A stretch of 18,263 nt of DNA. Origin: Asaia bogorensis. GTDB lineage: Bacteria; Pseudomonadota; Alphaproteobacteria; Acetobacterales; Acetobacteraceae. Within the stretch, counting starts at the first letter, position 1. Every line of letters begins with the position of its first letter. Under the pieces are notes generated by a model. That model did not search any database, was not told the DNA's origin, and was given only the letters and a program-made list of their open reading frames with translations. A program made the position numbers and the translations under genes. This document shows positions 1 through 8,774 of this stretch, piece by piece. The DNA lies in contig CAMBXJ010000025.1 of NCBI GenBank assembly GCA_945871455.1, positions 1-18,263 on the forward strand. The letters run 5' to 3'.

Positions 1-1148
1 TCGCTGCCGGGGAACACCTGGGCCAGGGCGCGTCGATCCAGCCCGAGATGTTGGGCCAGGATGGCTTTCGAAACCGCGCGCAGGTCGGTGGTGGGGGCAA
101 GATCGCGCCTGTCGAGCAGTTTGTCCGGCGCGAGGCCAGGCCAGGTGCCGGCGATGCGCCCCCCCGCGACAGCGCCACCGACCACGAAGGCCACCGTGGC
201 GGTGCCGTGATCGGTGCCGCCGGTGCCGTTCATCTTCGCGGTGCGGCCGAACTCGGTCATCACCAGTACCACGGTCTGGCGCCAGATGGGGCCGAGCGCG
301 GTTTTGAGGGCGGAGATTCCGGTGTCGAGCTGGTGGAGGAGGGGGGTCAGGCGATGGTTCTGCGCCGCGTGGGTGTCCCAACCGCTCATATCCATGGAGG
401 CGATCCTGGGGCCGTCCTTGGCACGCAGCAGCTCGCCGGCGGTTTTGGCCAGGGTGCCGAACTGGCCGAGGGAGCGATCTGGCTCCATGCCGTTGAGGAT
501 CGCGGCGCTGAAGCCACGGGAGCTCAGGCCGACCATCACGGCCGGGCCGATGACGGGATCGGTTTTGGTCAGCGCCGCGATGGTCGCGTAGAGGCTGGCT
601 TCGGGCGCGGGCATGCCACCGGGCACCCAGTTGCTGACCGGGGCTGGACCCCGCATCAGCAGCGGGGTCGGTCCGCCGATGGCCACGGCCTCCCGTTCCG
701 GGGGCAGGCCGGGGGGCGTGGGAATGGCCTGGATGACCCGGTTCAGCCACCCGCTGGTCAGGCGCTGATTGCTGCCGCTTTCCAGATAGTCCTGGGCGAG
801 GAAGTGGCTGCGCTCTCGATACGGGCCGGCGACGGCATGGACCGGCAGGAGTTCGCCGGCCACGAACATCGCGTGGAGATTCCGGAGCGCCGGGTTCAAC
901 GCATAGAAACCGCCGAGGTCGAAGGCGCCGTCCGGCGTGCCGGGCGCCGGGGCAAGGGGGCCGCGCAGGTCCGCATAGGCGGGATCGCCGTACGGGATCA
1001 CGGTCGCGAGTCCGTCCAGCGCGCCGCGCAAATTGACGACGACCAGGCGGTTTTCGGTCTTGATCTGGGCCACGGCAAGCGAGGCTCGACCGAATGAGAG
1101 GGCGGCGGCCAGGCCCAGCAGGGCGGACCGGCGGGACAGGATGACCAT
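1..1148 (-). CDS. DUF1501 family Tat-exported protein (C-terminus cut by window edge)
   Basis: Reading leftwards from an ATG at 1148, 382 codons stay open to the window edge, so the stop lies outside. The N-terminus has a twin-arginine-like signal (SRRSALLG at residues 5-12), a hydrophobic stretch and an Ala-rich end (LAVAQ, about residues 24-28), which suggests folded export to the periplasm or beyond. Recognisable DUF1501 segments are NLRGALDGLA near the mature N-terminus, a WDTHAAQ block, VVLVMTEFGRT, and GGTDHGTA followed by VVGG. DUF1501 proteins are related to the alkaline phosphatase/sulfatase fold and their biochemical role is not established. The start overlaps the stop of the upstream DUF1800 gene in a TGATG arrangement, so the two are translated from one message. 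Family length is near 400 residues, so only a short tail is missing. The family call is secure; function unknown. Confidence 0.88.
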   Translation of the reverse strand, partial: MVILSRRSALLGLAAALSFGRASLAVAQIKTENRLVVVNLRGALDGLATVIPYGDPAYADLRGPLAPAPGTPDGAFDLGGFYALNPALRNLHAMFVAGELLPVHAVAGPYRERSHFLAQDYLESGSNQRLTSGWLNRVIQAIPTPPGLPPEREAVAIGGPTPLLMRGPAPVSNWVPGGMPAPEASLYATIAALTKTDPVIGPAVMVGLSSRGFSAAILNGMEPDRSLGQFGTLAKTAGELLRAKDGPRIASMDMSGWDTHAAQNHRLTPLLHQLDTGISALKTALGPIWRQTVVLVMTEFGRTAKMNGTGGTDHGTATVAFVVGGAVAGGRIAGTWPGLAPDKLLDRRDLAPTTDLRAVSKAILAQHLGLDRRALAQVFPGS

Positions 1149-2437
1149 CAGCGCCTCTGAAACTCGGGGGAGGAGAGCAGCAATGTCGTGGCCTCGCGCC
1201 GGGAGCCGGCGCGGGCCATGGCGTCATAGGTGGTTTGTTTAAGCAGGGGACCAAGGATCGCGGTGCCGAGTTCGACCGGGTCGTTGGTGCCGATCCGGTT
1301 CGCGACAGCATAGGCCCAGTCGATGCGGCGCATGATCGCGTCCGGCGTGGACCATTCCACCGCGACGTCCGGCCAGCCGTTCGGGGCGGGGGCGGTCCAG
1401 ACCGGTTGACCCAGGCGACTGACAATGCCCGTCAGGTTGGTGGCCTGATCCGGCTTCAACGATAAGGCACGCCAGGTCGCGATCACGAACTCCTGTGGCG
1501 TGCGGAGCTTTCGGCCGGGCTGCCAGGCCGCATCCAGGGTGACGAGGCTTGCCGCCGCGACCCCCAGATTGCCTTTGCTGTCGCGCAAGGCGGCTTCCAC
1601 TCGGGCGACAGCGTCGGGCGGCGGCGTGTCGTCCACGAAATGGCGCACCAGCTTGGTGGCCAGGAAGCGATAGGTCGCGGGGTGGTGTGCCAGGAAGTCC
1701 AGGATCTGGAGACCGCCTTCTTCCCCCGTGGGAAGGGTTTGGCCCAGCACGGTCTTGGGCCCGGGTTCGTGGACATCGCGGTTGAAGCGGAAGCCCAGCG
1801 GGTCGTTCTGGCGGGATACGGTCCATCCGGTGATGACATTGGCCAGCGCCGTGACATCGGCCTGGGTGTACCCCGCGGCGGGACTGACGGTGTGCAGTTC
1901 CAGGCATTCGCGTGCCAGGTTCTCATTCAGTCCGCGTTTGGCGCGCTTGCCGACCTGGCTGTTGGGGCCGGTGGAGTTGACGTTATCAAGATACAGCAGC
2001 ATCGCCGGATGGCGCATGACGGCCAGCAGCATGTCGTGGAATGATCCCGTGACGTGCGGCCGGATGGCCTCTTCCACGAAGGGGGCCGCGACGCTGAGGC
2101 AGTCTCCGCGGCGGACGGAGATGGTGAAATGGTTCGTCCAGAACCAAACCAGTCGCTCCCGAAACGGGGACGGTGTGGTCAGCGCGTTGACAAGCTGAGC
2201 GCTGGCTCCGGTCCGGTAAAGCGTCAGCGCGCGGGAGGTTCCGGGCGGATTTGGCGATTTTCGGTCGTCCCGAAAGGCCGCCAGCCCGGTCTCCGTGGTG
2301 GGTTGGGGATCGAACCGGCTGGGGTCGGGATCCCGGAGTTGCGAAAGCAGCCAGTTCACGGGGTCGGATGGCGGGGCTTCGTCCCCCCTCCGGCCGAGGC
2401 CGAATCGCACGAGGGCCTGCGCGGTGCGGATGTCCAT
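1148..2437 (-). CDS. DUF1800 family protein
   Basis: A 429-residue protein with DUF1800 hallmarks in order: an N-terminal helical part (WLLSQLRDP), RLVWFWTNHFTIS in the first third, RECLELHT followed by GYTQADVTALANVITGW mid-protein, a LVRHFVDD segment, a PQEFVIATWRAL block and the C-terminal SSPEFQRR. The family is nearly always encoded beside DUF1501, as here, where the stop overlaps the DUF1501 start by one base. The function of the pair is unknown. No signal peptide is evident at this start (MDIRTAQALVRFG), unlike the Tat signal on its partner, and I see no good Shine-Dalgarno before the ATG. No in-frame extension with a signal was found upstream. The opposite strand carries long open frames that are composition shadows. 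Confidence 0.9.
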   Translation of the reverse strand: MDIRTAQALVRFGLGRRGDEAPPSDPVNWLLSQLRDPDPSRFDPQPTTETGLAAFRDDRKSPNPPGTSRALTLYRTGASAQLVNALTTPSPFRERLVWFWTNHFTISVRRGDCLSVAAPFVEEAIRPHVTGSFHDMLLAVMRHPAMLLYLDNVNSTGPNSQVGKRAKRGLNENLARECLELHTVSPAAGYTQADVTALANVITGWTVSRQNDPLGFRFNRDVHEPGPKTVLGQTLPTGEEGGLQILDFLAHHPATYRFLATKLVRHFVDDTPPPDAVARVEAALRDSKGNLGVAAASLVTLDAAWQPGRKLRTPQEFVIATWRALSLKPDQATNLTGIVSRLGQPVWTAPAPNGWPDVAVEWSTPDAIMRRIDWAYAVANRIGTNDPVELGTAILGPLLKQTTYDAMARAGSRREATTLLLSSPEFQRR

Positions 2438-2500
2438 GACGGCGGTCTAGCAGATTGGTAGCGGGGCTGCTGTATCAAATTGTGCCCGCCGCTCCGTGGG

Positions 2501-2541
2501 CGATGCCATGGTCCGATGCCATGGGTCCGATGCCATGGGTC
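2501..2541. repeat. Three-unit 13/14-bp tandem repeat centred on CCATGG
   Basis: Units are CGATGCCATGGTC (2501-2513) then CGATGCCATGGGTC twice (2514-2527, 2528-2541). Each unit contains the palindrome CCATGG. The first unit is one G shorter. The array is in non-coding sequence upstream of both divergent genes. Confidence 0.9.
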
Positions 2542-2671
2542 CGGGTTGGTGACGGCGACCGCGGACAAGGGGCCAGGAGCCAGGGAGCATGGACGCGCTG
2601 CCATGCGTCATGCGGCGACAATTCGCACTTGCAAAATCGGGATGGCTGCCGCATCTGACCGCGTGATCATA

Positions 2672-2692
2672 GCCGGCTGGGGTTCAGCCGGC
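2672..2692 (+). promoter_or_regulatory. Hairpin in the EF-G upstream region
   Basis: GCCGGCTG and CAGCCGGC form a perfect 8-bp stem around a 5-base loop (GGGTT). It ends 77 bases before the GTG start. It could be a leader structure or a terminator for upstream transcription; only a weak T-containing run (GCTTTGCC) follows, so terminator function is uncertain. Confidence 0.45.
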
Positions 2693-2758
2693 GCTTTGCC
2701 ACGGGCGCGCGGGGGATGTCCCGGATCCGGACCCGGATCACGCGCCCGTTCGCCGTAT

Positions 2759-2763
2759 GGAGG
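2759..2763 (+). promoter_or_regulatory. Ribosome binding site that fixes the EF-G start at GTG 2770
   Basis: GGAGG lies six bases before GTG 2770. The upstream in-frame ATG at 2716 has no comparable site and would add 18 residues (many Arg) that EF-G proteins lack. The start is therefore placed at the GTG. Confidence 0.85.
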
Positions 2764-2769
2764 TTCACC

Positions 2770-4857
<2,088 letters not shown>

Positions 4858-4878
4858 CGATCAGGGGCTGATACCGGC

Positions 4879-4903
4879 GCCCGCGCCCGGAGAAGGCGCG
4901 GGC
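4879..4903 (+). terminator. Terminator-like hairpin after EF-G
   Basis: GCCCGCGCC pairs perfectly with GGCGCGGGC (9 bp, 7-base loop) starting 21 bases after the EF-G stop. No T-run follows, so this is a strong hairpin of likely but unproven terminator function. Confidence 0.6.
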
Positions 4904-5007
4904 AGCAATGAATTCTGCGTGTGGGCCGGACCCAGTCACTCCCCTGGACGTCGGCTTCTGCGCACAGGAGGTGTAGTGGGCTCGTCGGTCTGAACCGTTG
5001 TCACGAT

Positions 5008-5022
5008 GCCCCCGAAAGGGGC
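5008..5022. terminator. Small hairpin between convergent genes
   Basis: GCCCC and GGGGC form a 5-bp GC stem around CGAAA, followed on the plus strand by the AT-rich GATTAATATT. It sits between convergent EF-G and methyltransferase genes and could stop transcription from either side. It is short, so support is moderate. Confidence 0.4.
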
Positions 5023-5086
5023 GATTAATATTGGAATCCGTCTTTCCGATCAATCAAGCATTCATCTTGGCAGCGGGGCCTTCGCC

Positions 5087-5992
5087 TTAACGCCGTTGGT
5101 CCAACAGTCCGACCATGGCAGCCAGCATCCGGATAGCGTGGCGCGCATTTAGTGCCTCACGGATATGTCCGAGCCGAACCAACTGAATTACGACCCGGAG
5201 AAATTCGACTGGTCCTTCTCGCGATGCGCCATACATCGTGTCAACTAGCAAAGGGCCAGCTACCGCGGCCAACTTCGTCCGGTCCGCGTCGCGATGGAAA
5301 ATGTGCAGGCCGGCATCGATCGGCATGTAGTGCAGGTTCAAGCCCGTCGCGATTGCCAGCAGGCTGGCTCTCGTGTGAATGGAGATATGGCCGTTTCGCG
5401 GGGCGATATACCACCAGCTAGGTAACGCCGCTCGCGGCTGCAACAATGTTGAAAACAACAAGAAACCGCCAGCCGACAAAAAGGATGCCGCTTGTGCCGC
5501 GGTGCCGAGCGGATCGGTTGTGTGTTCGAAGACCTCAAAGGCGGTGACCAGATCGTAGCGTCGCTCCGGTACGGCGGCATCGCCGAAAAATGGATCGTAG
5601 AAGTCGGCATGCTGAAACCCCTGCTCGCGTAACAGACGAGCCAATTCGCCCCTGCCGCCACCGAAGTCCAATACCGAAATGTTACCACGAGCGTAGGGTG
5701 ATATTCGGGCCAGTTGCGCTGCCGTACGATGCGGACGCACGAACTGGAACTCGGGATCGACCAGGACATAGTCGTCATTATAGATCTTCGCGGCCATCTC
5801 CGTGGCCGTCAGTTCATCGAAATGCGTCGAAAACACGAACCCACAGCTTTCGCAGCGACCATACTCCACCATTTCCCCGCACGGCGGGAAAACCGGAGCG
5901 TGGCGGTCCTCGCAACTCCGACTAAAATCGAGATGGAAGGCCGCATTGACAGCAGCGCCGCAACACTTACAGAGCATGGGCGTTTGAAGCAT
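5087..5992 (-). CDS. Zinc-ribbon class I SAM-dependent methyltransferase
   Basis: A 301-residue protein. Its N-terminus has two Cys pairs (C8-x2-C11 and C47-x2-C50) forming a probable zinc ribbon. The Rossmann methyltransferase core follows: motif I VLDFGGGRG at 107-115, an acidic position in FYDPFF (131-136), and DLVTAFEVFEH (147-157) typical of Methyltransf_23-like enzymes. Relatives with this layout often methylate sugars or polysaccharide intermediates, but the substrate here cannot be read from sequence. The start at 5992 is the longest; residue 6 is also Met (5977) and equally compatible with the fold, since the ribbon begins at C8. Base composition is visibly lower (about 58% G+C over 300 bases counted) than flanking genes, and codon choice is more relaxed, hinting at acquisition. 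It is a single gene between convergent EF-G and the flavin oxidoreductase. Confidence 0.85.
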   Translation of the reverse strand: MLQTPMLCKCCGAAVNAAFHLDFSRSCEDRHAPVFPPCGEMVEYGRCESCGFVFSTHFDELTATEMAAKIYNDDYVLVDPEFQFVRPHRTAAQLARISPYARGNISVLDFGGGRGELARLLREQGFQHADFYDPFFGDAAVPERRYDLVTAFEVFEHTTDPLGTAAQAASFLSAGGFLLFSTLLQPRAALPSWWYIAPRNGHISIHTRASLLAIATGLNLHYMPIDAGLHIFHRDADRTKLAAVAGPLLVDTMYGASREGPVEFLRVVIQLVRLGHIREALNARHAIRMLAAMVGLLDQRR

Positions 5993-6111
5993 GCTTCATC
6001 GTGGTGTCCATACCCAATTTACCTTGCGTGAGGACGAAGGGTGGTAGAGCCGGTCGATGGGTGCCCAGTCGAACACAGGCTCCGGTGGCGGGTCGGTCGG
6101 ATGAAGCACGT

Positions 6112-6147
6112 GGCCCGCCGCCGCGTTAAACGACACGCCGGCGGGCC
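6112..6147 (-). terminator. Hairpin after the flavin oxidoreductase gene
   Basis: GGCCCGCCG and CGGCGGGCC are perfect 9-base arms; inside them GCGT pairs with ACGC around an 8-base loop, with a 2-base bulge. It begins 8 bases beyond the stop codon of the minus-strand oxidoreductase, the right place for a terminator. No T-run follows. Confidence 0.6.
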
Positions 6148-6155
6148 GGATCGTG

Positions 6156-7385
6156 CTACTCCGCCGCCTGTGCCTCGGTCCCGGTCGTCGCCAGCTTGGA
6201 AATCGCGACGCCCTTGCCGACGCCGGCCCGTTCTTTGTACGGGCTCGTGTCGATCTCATCCAGCACGATCGACCCGTTCAGCACGCTCTGTTTCCAGGCC
6301 TGATGCTCCGGTTCGCGGCCGGTGAATTCCGGCATCACTTCCTTGGCGAACAGTTCCAGGCTTTCACAGATATGCTGGTGGGTGTTCTTGCCGGCCTGGT
6401 TCAGCAGGATGATCTGATCGACATGGGACGCCTCGAACCGGCGCAGCTTGCGGCGGATGGTTTCCGGCGATCCGATCAGGCCGCCCGACAGCGCGCGTTG
6501 TTGCGCCTCCGGGTTTTCCTTCTTCCACTTGTTGTATTCGTCCCACATGTTGACGGTGCCGGGCGCGGCGCGTTCGCGGTTGCGCTGTCCCGAGTACCAG
6601 GCCAGTGAGAACTGGAAGAACGTCGCGCCATCCGCGCGTCTGCGCGCTTCCTCATCCGTTTCGGCGCACATGAAGTAGCTGACCATGGCGATGTTGCAGT
6701 TGCTGGCATAGTCCGCCAGCTTCTGTTGGCGCCGGGTGAAGCTGTTGTAATAGGCATGCACCCAGGCATGCGCCATTTCCGATGACAGGAACTGGAAACC
6801 CAGCGCGCCGATGCCGCAGCGACCGGCCAGCTCGATCGTTTCAAGCTGGGAGCACGCGACCCAAAGCGGGGGATGCGGCTTCTGGATCGGCTTCGGCAGC
6901 ACGTTGCGCAGCGGGAACTTGAAATACGGGCCGTCATATTCCCAGCCGCCATCCTTGAACATCGGCAGCACGCAGCGCACGCCATCTTCCCAGACCGCCT
7001 GCTTGTTTTCCATCTCGCGATCGAACGGGCCGAGTTCGGTGATCGACGCGCCTTCGCCCATGCCGAATTCGACGCGGCCGTTGGACACCAGATCCAGGCA
7101 CGCGACCTTCTCGGCGACGCGCGCCGGGTGGTTGGTGGTCAACTGGATGATGCCGTGGCCCAACCGGATCTGCTTGGTGCGCTGTGACGCGGCGGCCAGG
7201 AAGACCTCGGGCTGCGGGGAGTGGGAGTATTCTTCCAGGAAGTGATGCTCAACTTCCCAAGCGTAATGGTAGCCGAGCTTGTCGGCGAGTTCGACCTGGG
7301 TGAGGGCGTTCTGGTAGAGGTTGAGTTCGGTATCGATTTCCCACGGCCGTGGGCATTGCAGTTCGTAGAAAATGCCGAATTTCAT
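6156..7385 (-). CDS. LLM-class (luciferase-like) flavin-dependent monooxygenase
   Basis: A 409-residue luciferase-like TIM-barrel protein. It begins MKFGIFYELQ, the first beta strand of the family, and continues with LGYHYAWEVEHHF, the PEVFLAAASQRTKQIRLGHGI strand-helix unit, a HPARVAEKVACLDLVSNGRVEFGMG segment, and a late SGGLIGSPETIRRKLRRFEASHVDQIILL motif. These enzymes use reduced FMN or F420; long-chain aldehydes, sulfonates or aromatic compounds are common substrates, but none can be assigned here. ATG 7385 is chosen over the in-frame ATG at 7502 because the fold starts exactly there and GGGGAA lies just upstream; the longer form would overlap the divergent gene's start. The upstream spacer is shared with the enolase-superfamily gene, which suggests common regulation. 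A strong hairpin follows the stop. Confidence 0.9.
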   Translation of the reverse strand: MKFGIFYELQCPRPWEIDTELNLYQNALTQVELADKLGYHYAWEVEHHFLEEYSHSPQPEVFLAAASQRTKQIRLGHGIIQLTTNHPARVAEKVACLDLVSNGRVEFGMGEGASITELGPFDREMENKQAVWEDGVRCVLPMFKDGGWEYDGPYFKFPLRNVLPKPIQKPHPPLWVACSQLETIELAGRCGIGALGFQFLSSEMAHAWVHAYYNSFTRRQQKLADYASNCNIAMVSYFMCAETDEEARRRADGATFFQFSLAWYSGQRNRERAAPGTVNMWDEYNKWKKENPEAQQRALSGGLIGSPETIRRKLRRFEASHVDQIILLNQAGKNTHQHICESLELFAKEVMPEFTGREPEHQAWKQSVLNGSIVLDEIDTSPYKERAGVGKGVAISKLATTGTEAQAAE

Positions 7386-7500
7386 GGGGCTTCCCCGGTT
7401 GCTACTGGCCGGTATCCTGCACGACCGGGGGGTCGGCAGGCAAGGGTGGTGGACGCGAATTTCCGGCGCGGGCAGTCTGGCGGGCACGGAGGAACCATTC
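7386..7500. promoter_or_regulatory. Shared divergent promoter region
   Basis: These 115 bases separate the minus-strand flavin oxidoreductase and the plus-strand enolase-superfamily gene and must carry promoters for both. GGAGGA (7488-7493) is the ribosome site of the plus gene, seven bases before its ATG. On the minus strand TTGCCT with an 18-base gap to CAGGAT is a weak promoter candidate, and a short inverted repeat CGACC/GGTCG lies between these hexamers, a possible operator. No regulator gene is adjacent. Confidence 0.4.
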
Positions 7501-8589
7501 ATGCAGATCGCCAGCCTTGAAACCGCGCTCTATCGCATTCAGCTACCGGTGCCGTTGTCCGATTCGACCCACGGCACGATGACGCATTTCGAACTGGTGA
7601 CGGTGCGCCTGCGCGATACGGATGGGGTGGAAGGCGTCGGGTACACCTACACCACGGGCGCTGGCGGGGCAGCCGTGCACGCGCTGATCGACGAGGGCCT
7701 GCGCCCGGTGCTGATCGGGGCTGAAGCGGACCAGATCGAAGCGCTGTGGCACCGCATGTGGTGGAAGTTGCATTACGGTGGTCGGGGCGGTTCGGTCAGT
7801 CTGGCGGTGTCGGCCGCCGATATCGCTTTGTATGATCTGAAGGCGCACCGGTTAGGGACGCCGCTGTGGCGGCTGCTGGGTGGGTTCGATCCTGCCGTGC
7901 CGTGTTATGCTGGCGGGATCGATCTTGAGTTCACGCTGGATGCGCTGCTGAAGCAGACCGACGACAACCTGGCCAAGGGGTTTCGCGCCATCAAGATGAA
8001 AGTGGGTCGGGTTCGGCTGTCGGAGGACGCGGAACGGGTGGCGGCGATGCGCAGGCACCTGGGCGCGGATTTCCCGCTAATGGCGGATGCCAATATGAAA
8101 TGGTCGGTTGATCAGTCGATCCGCGCCGCGCGCGCCTTCCGCGACCAGAACCTGACCTGGCTGGAGGAGCCGACCATCCCCGATGACGTGGCCGGCCATG
8201 CGCGGATCGTGCGGGAAGGTGGTGTGCCGATCGCGACGGGGGAGAACCTGCACACGTTGCACGAATTCACCCAGATGATCTCGGCCGGTGGCGTGACCTT
8301 CCCGGAGCCGGATGTGACCAATTGCGGCGGCATCACCGTGTTCATGAAGGTCGCGCATCTGGCGGAGGCGTTCAATCTGCCGCTGACGTCGCACGGCGCG
8401 CATGACCTGACCGTTCACCTGATGGCGGCGGCGCCCAACCGATCCTATCTGGAGGTGCATGGGTTCGGTTTGGACCGCTATATCGCCGAACCGATCCGCA
8501 TGACCGAGGGCAACGCCATGGCGCCTGACAAGCCTGGCCACAACGTGGCGTTCGACTGGGCGGCGTTGCAGGCGGTGAAACTTCGCTAA
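7501..8589 (+). CDS. Mandelate racemase-subgroup enolase superfamily enzyme
   Basis: A 362-residue enolase-superfamily enzyme. The barrel carries KMK (165-167), the metal ligands D196 (in MADAN), E222 (in LEEP) and E248 (in TGEN), then D271, H298 and E318. As I recall them, mandelate racemase residues K164/K166, D195, E221, E247, D270, H297 and E317 all match with a constant offset of one, placing it firmly in the MR subgroup that uses Lys and a His-Asp dyad. Such enzymes abstract the alpha proton of a carboxylate bound through Mg2+; most are sugar-acid dehydratases, some are racemases. The specificity loop (STHGTMTH, 22-29) does not let me name the substrate. ATG 7501 has GGAGGA seven bases upstream; the longer frame from 7372 runs into the divergent gene. 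It ends just before a palindromic repeat. Confidence 0.93.
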   Translation: MQIASLETALYRIQLPVPLSDSTHGTMTHFELVTVRLRDTDGVEGVGYTYTTGAGGAAVHALIDEGLRPVLIGAEADQIEALWHRMWWKLHYGGRGGSVSLAVSAADIALYDLKAHRLGTPLWRLLGGFDPAVPCYAGGIDLEFTLDALLKQTDDNLAKGFRAIKMKVGRVRLSEDAERVAAMRRHLGADFPLMADANMKWSVDQSIRAARAFRDQNLTWLEEPTIPDDVAGHARIVREGGVPIATGENLHTLHEFTQMISAGGVTFPEPDVTNCGGITVFMKVAHLAEAFNLPLTSHGAHDLTVHLMAAAPNRSYLEVHGFGLDRYIAEPIRMTEGNAMAPDKPGHNVAFDWAALQAVKLR

Positions 8590-8590
8590 A

Positions 8591-8672
8591 GCACGATCGT
8601 GCTGAGCGGAACGTCACAATGCGTCAATCATGCGATCAACCAAAGAGCTATAGCGGTTTATCGTTTCCAGTC
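8591..8672 (+). repeat. Palindromic intergenic repeat, single diverged copy
   Basis: It begins two bases after the enolase-superfamily stop with the perfect palindrome GCACGATCGTGC, then the core GAGCGGAACGT, a partly complementary arm ATCATGC, and ATCAAC. The same order of blocks occurs in the tandem copies at 14396-14511, and the weaker match continues into CGGTTT and TTTC-AGTC. It may also serve as terminator for the preceding gene. Confidence 0.65.
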
Positions 8673-8698
8673 GGGGTGAAACTGCGCCAGCTGACAAA

Positions 8699-8716
8699 CT
8701 GTCTTCTGGTTGTCAT
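8699..8716 (+). promoter_or_regulatory. Pho box (PhoB binding site) upstream of phoX
   Basis: CTGTCTT, four bases (CTGG), TTGTCAT: two 7-base direct repeats in the 11-base register of PhoB sites, each one base away from the ideal CTGTCAT. It ends 58 bases before the ATG of a PhoX-type phosphatase, a classic member of the phosphate-starvation regulon. A clear -10 element was not identified downstream. Confidence 0.7.
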
Positions 8717-8774
8717 CAAATCGGTGTGAAGGGCGTGGTAGCCGCTGCCCGGAAGCAATACCACGGGGATTCTC

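Larger units (their letters stand above)
2438..2769. other. 332-base divergent spacer between the DUF1800 and EF-G genes
   Basis: No gene or RNA gene was recognised here. The stretch holds a CCATGG-centred tandem repeat (2501-2541), a perfect hairpin (2672-2692) and the EF-G ribosome binding site (2759-2763). Promoters for both flanking genes must lie here or just inside it, but no convincing -35/-10 pair was found on either strand. Short frames crossing it lack ribosome sites and family resemblance. Confidence 0.6.

Noticed and set aside
48..1097. 349-codon plus-strand frame at the left edge
   Set aside because: It mirrors the DUF1501 gene, which has a signal peptide and family motifs on the other strand.
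5996..6136. 46-codon minus-strand frame ending four bases before the methyltransferase start, with a Pro- and Trp-rich product
   Set aside because: The only start is a GTG inside the oxidoreductase terminator hairpin, with no ribosome site, and codon bias is unremarkable. Conservation would be needed to revive it.
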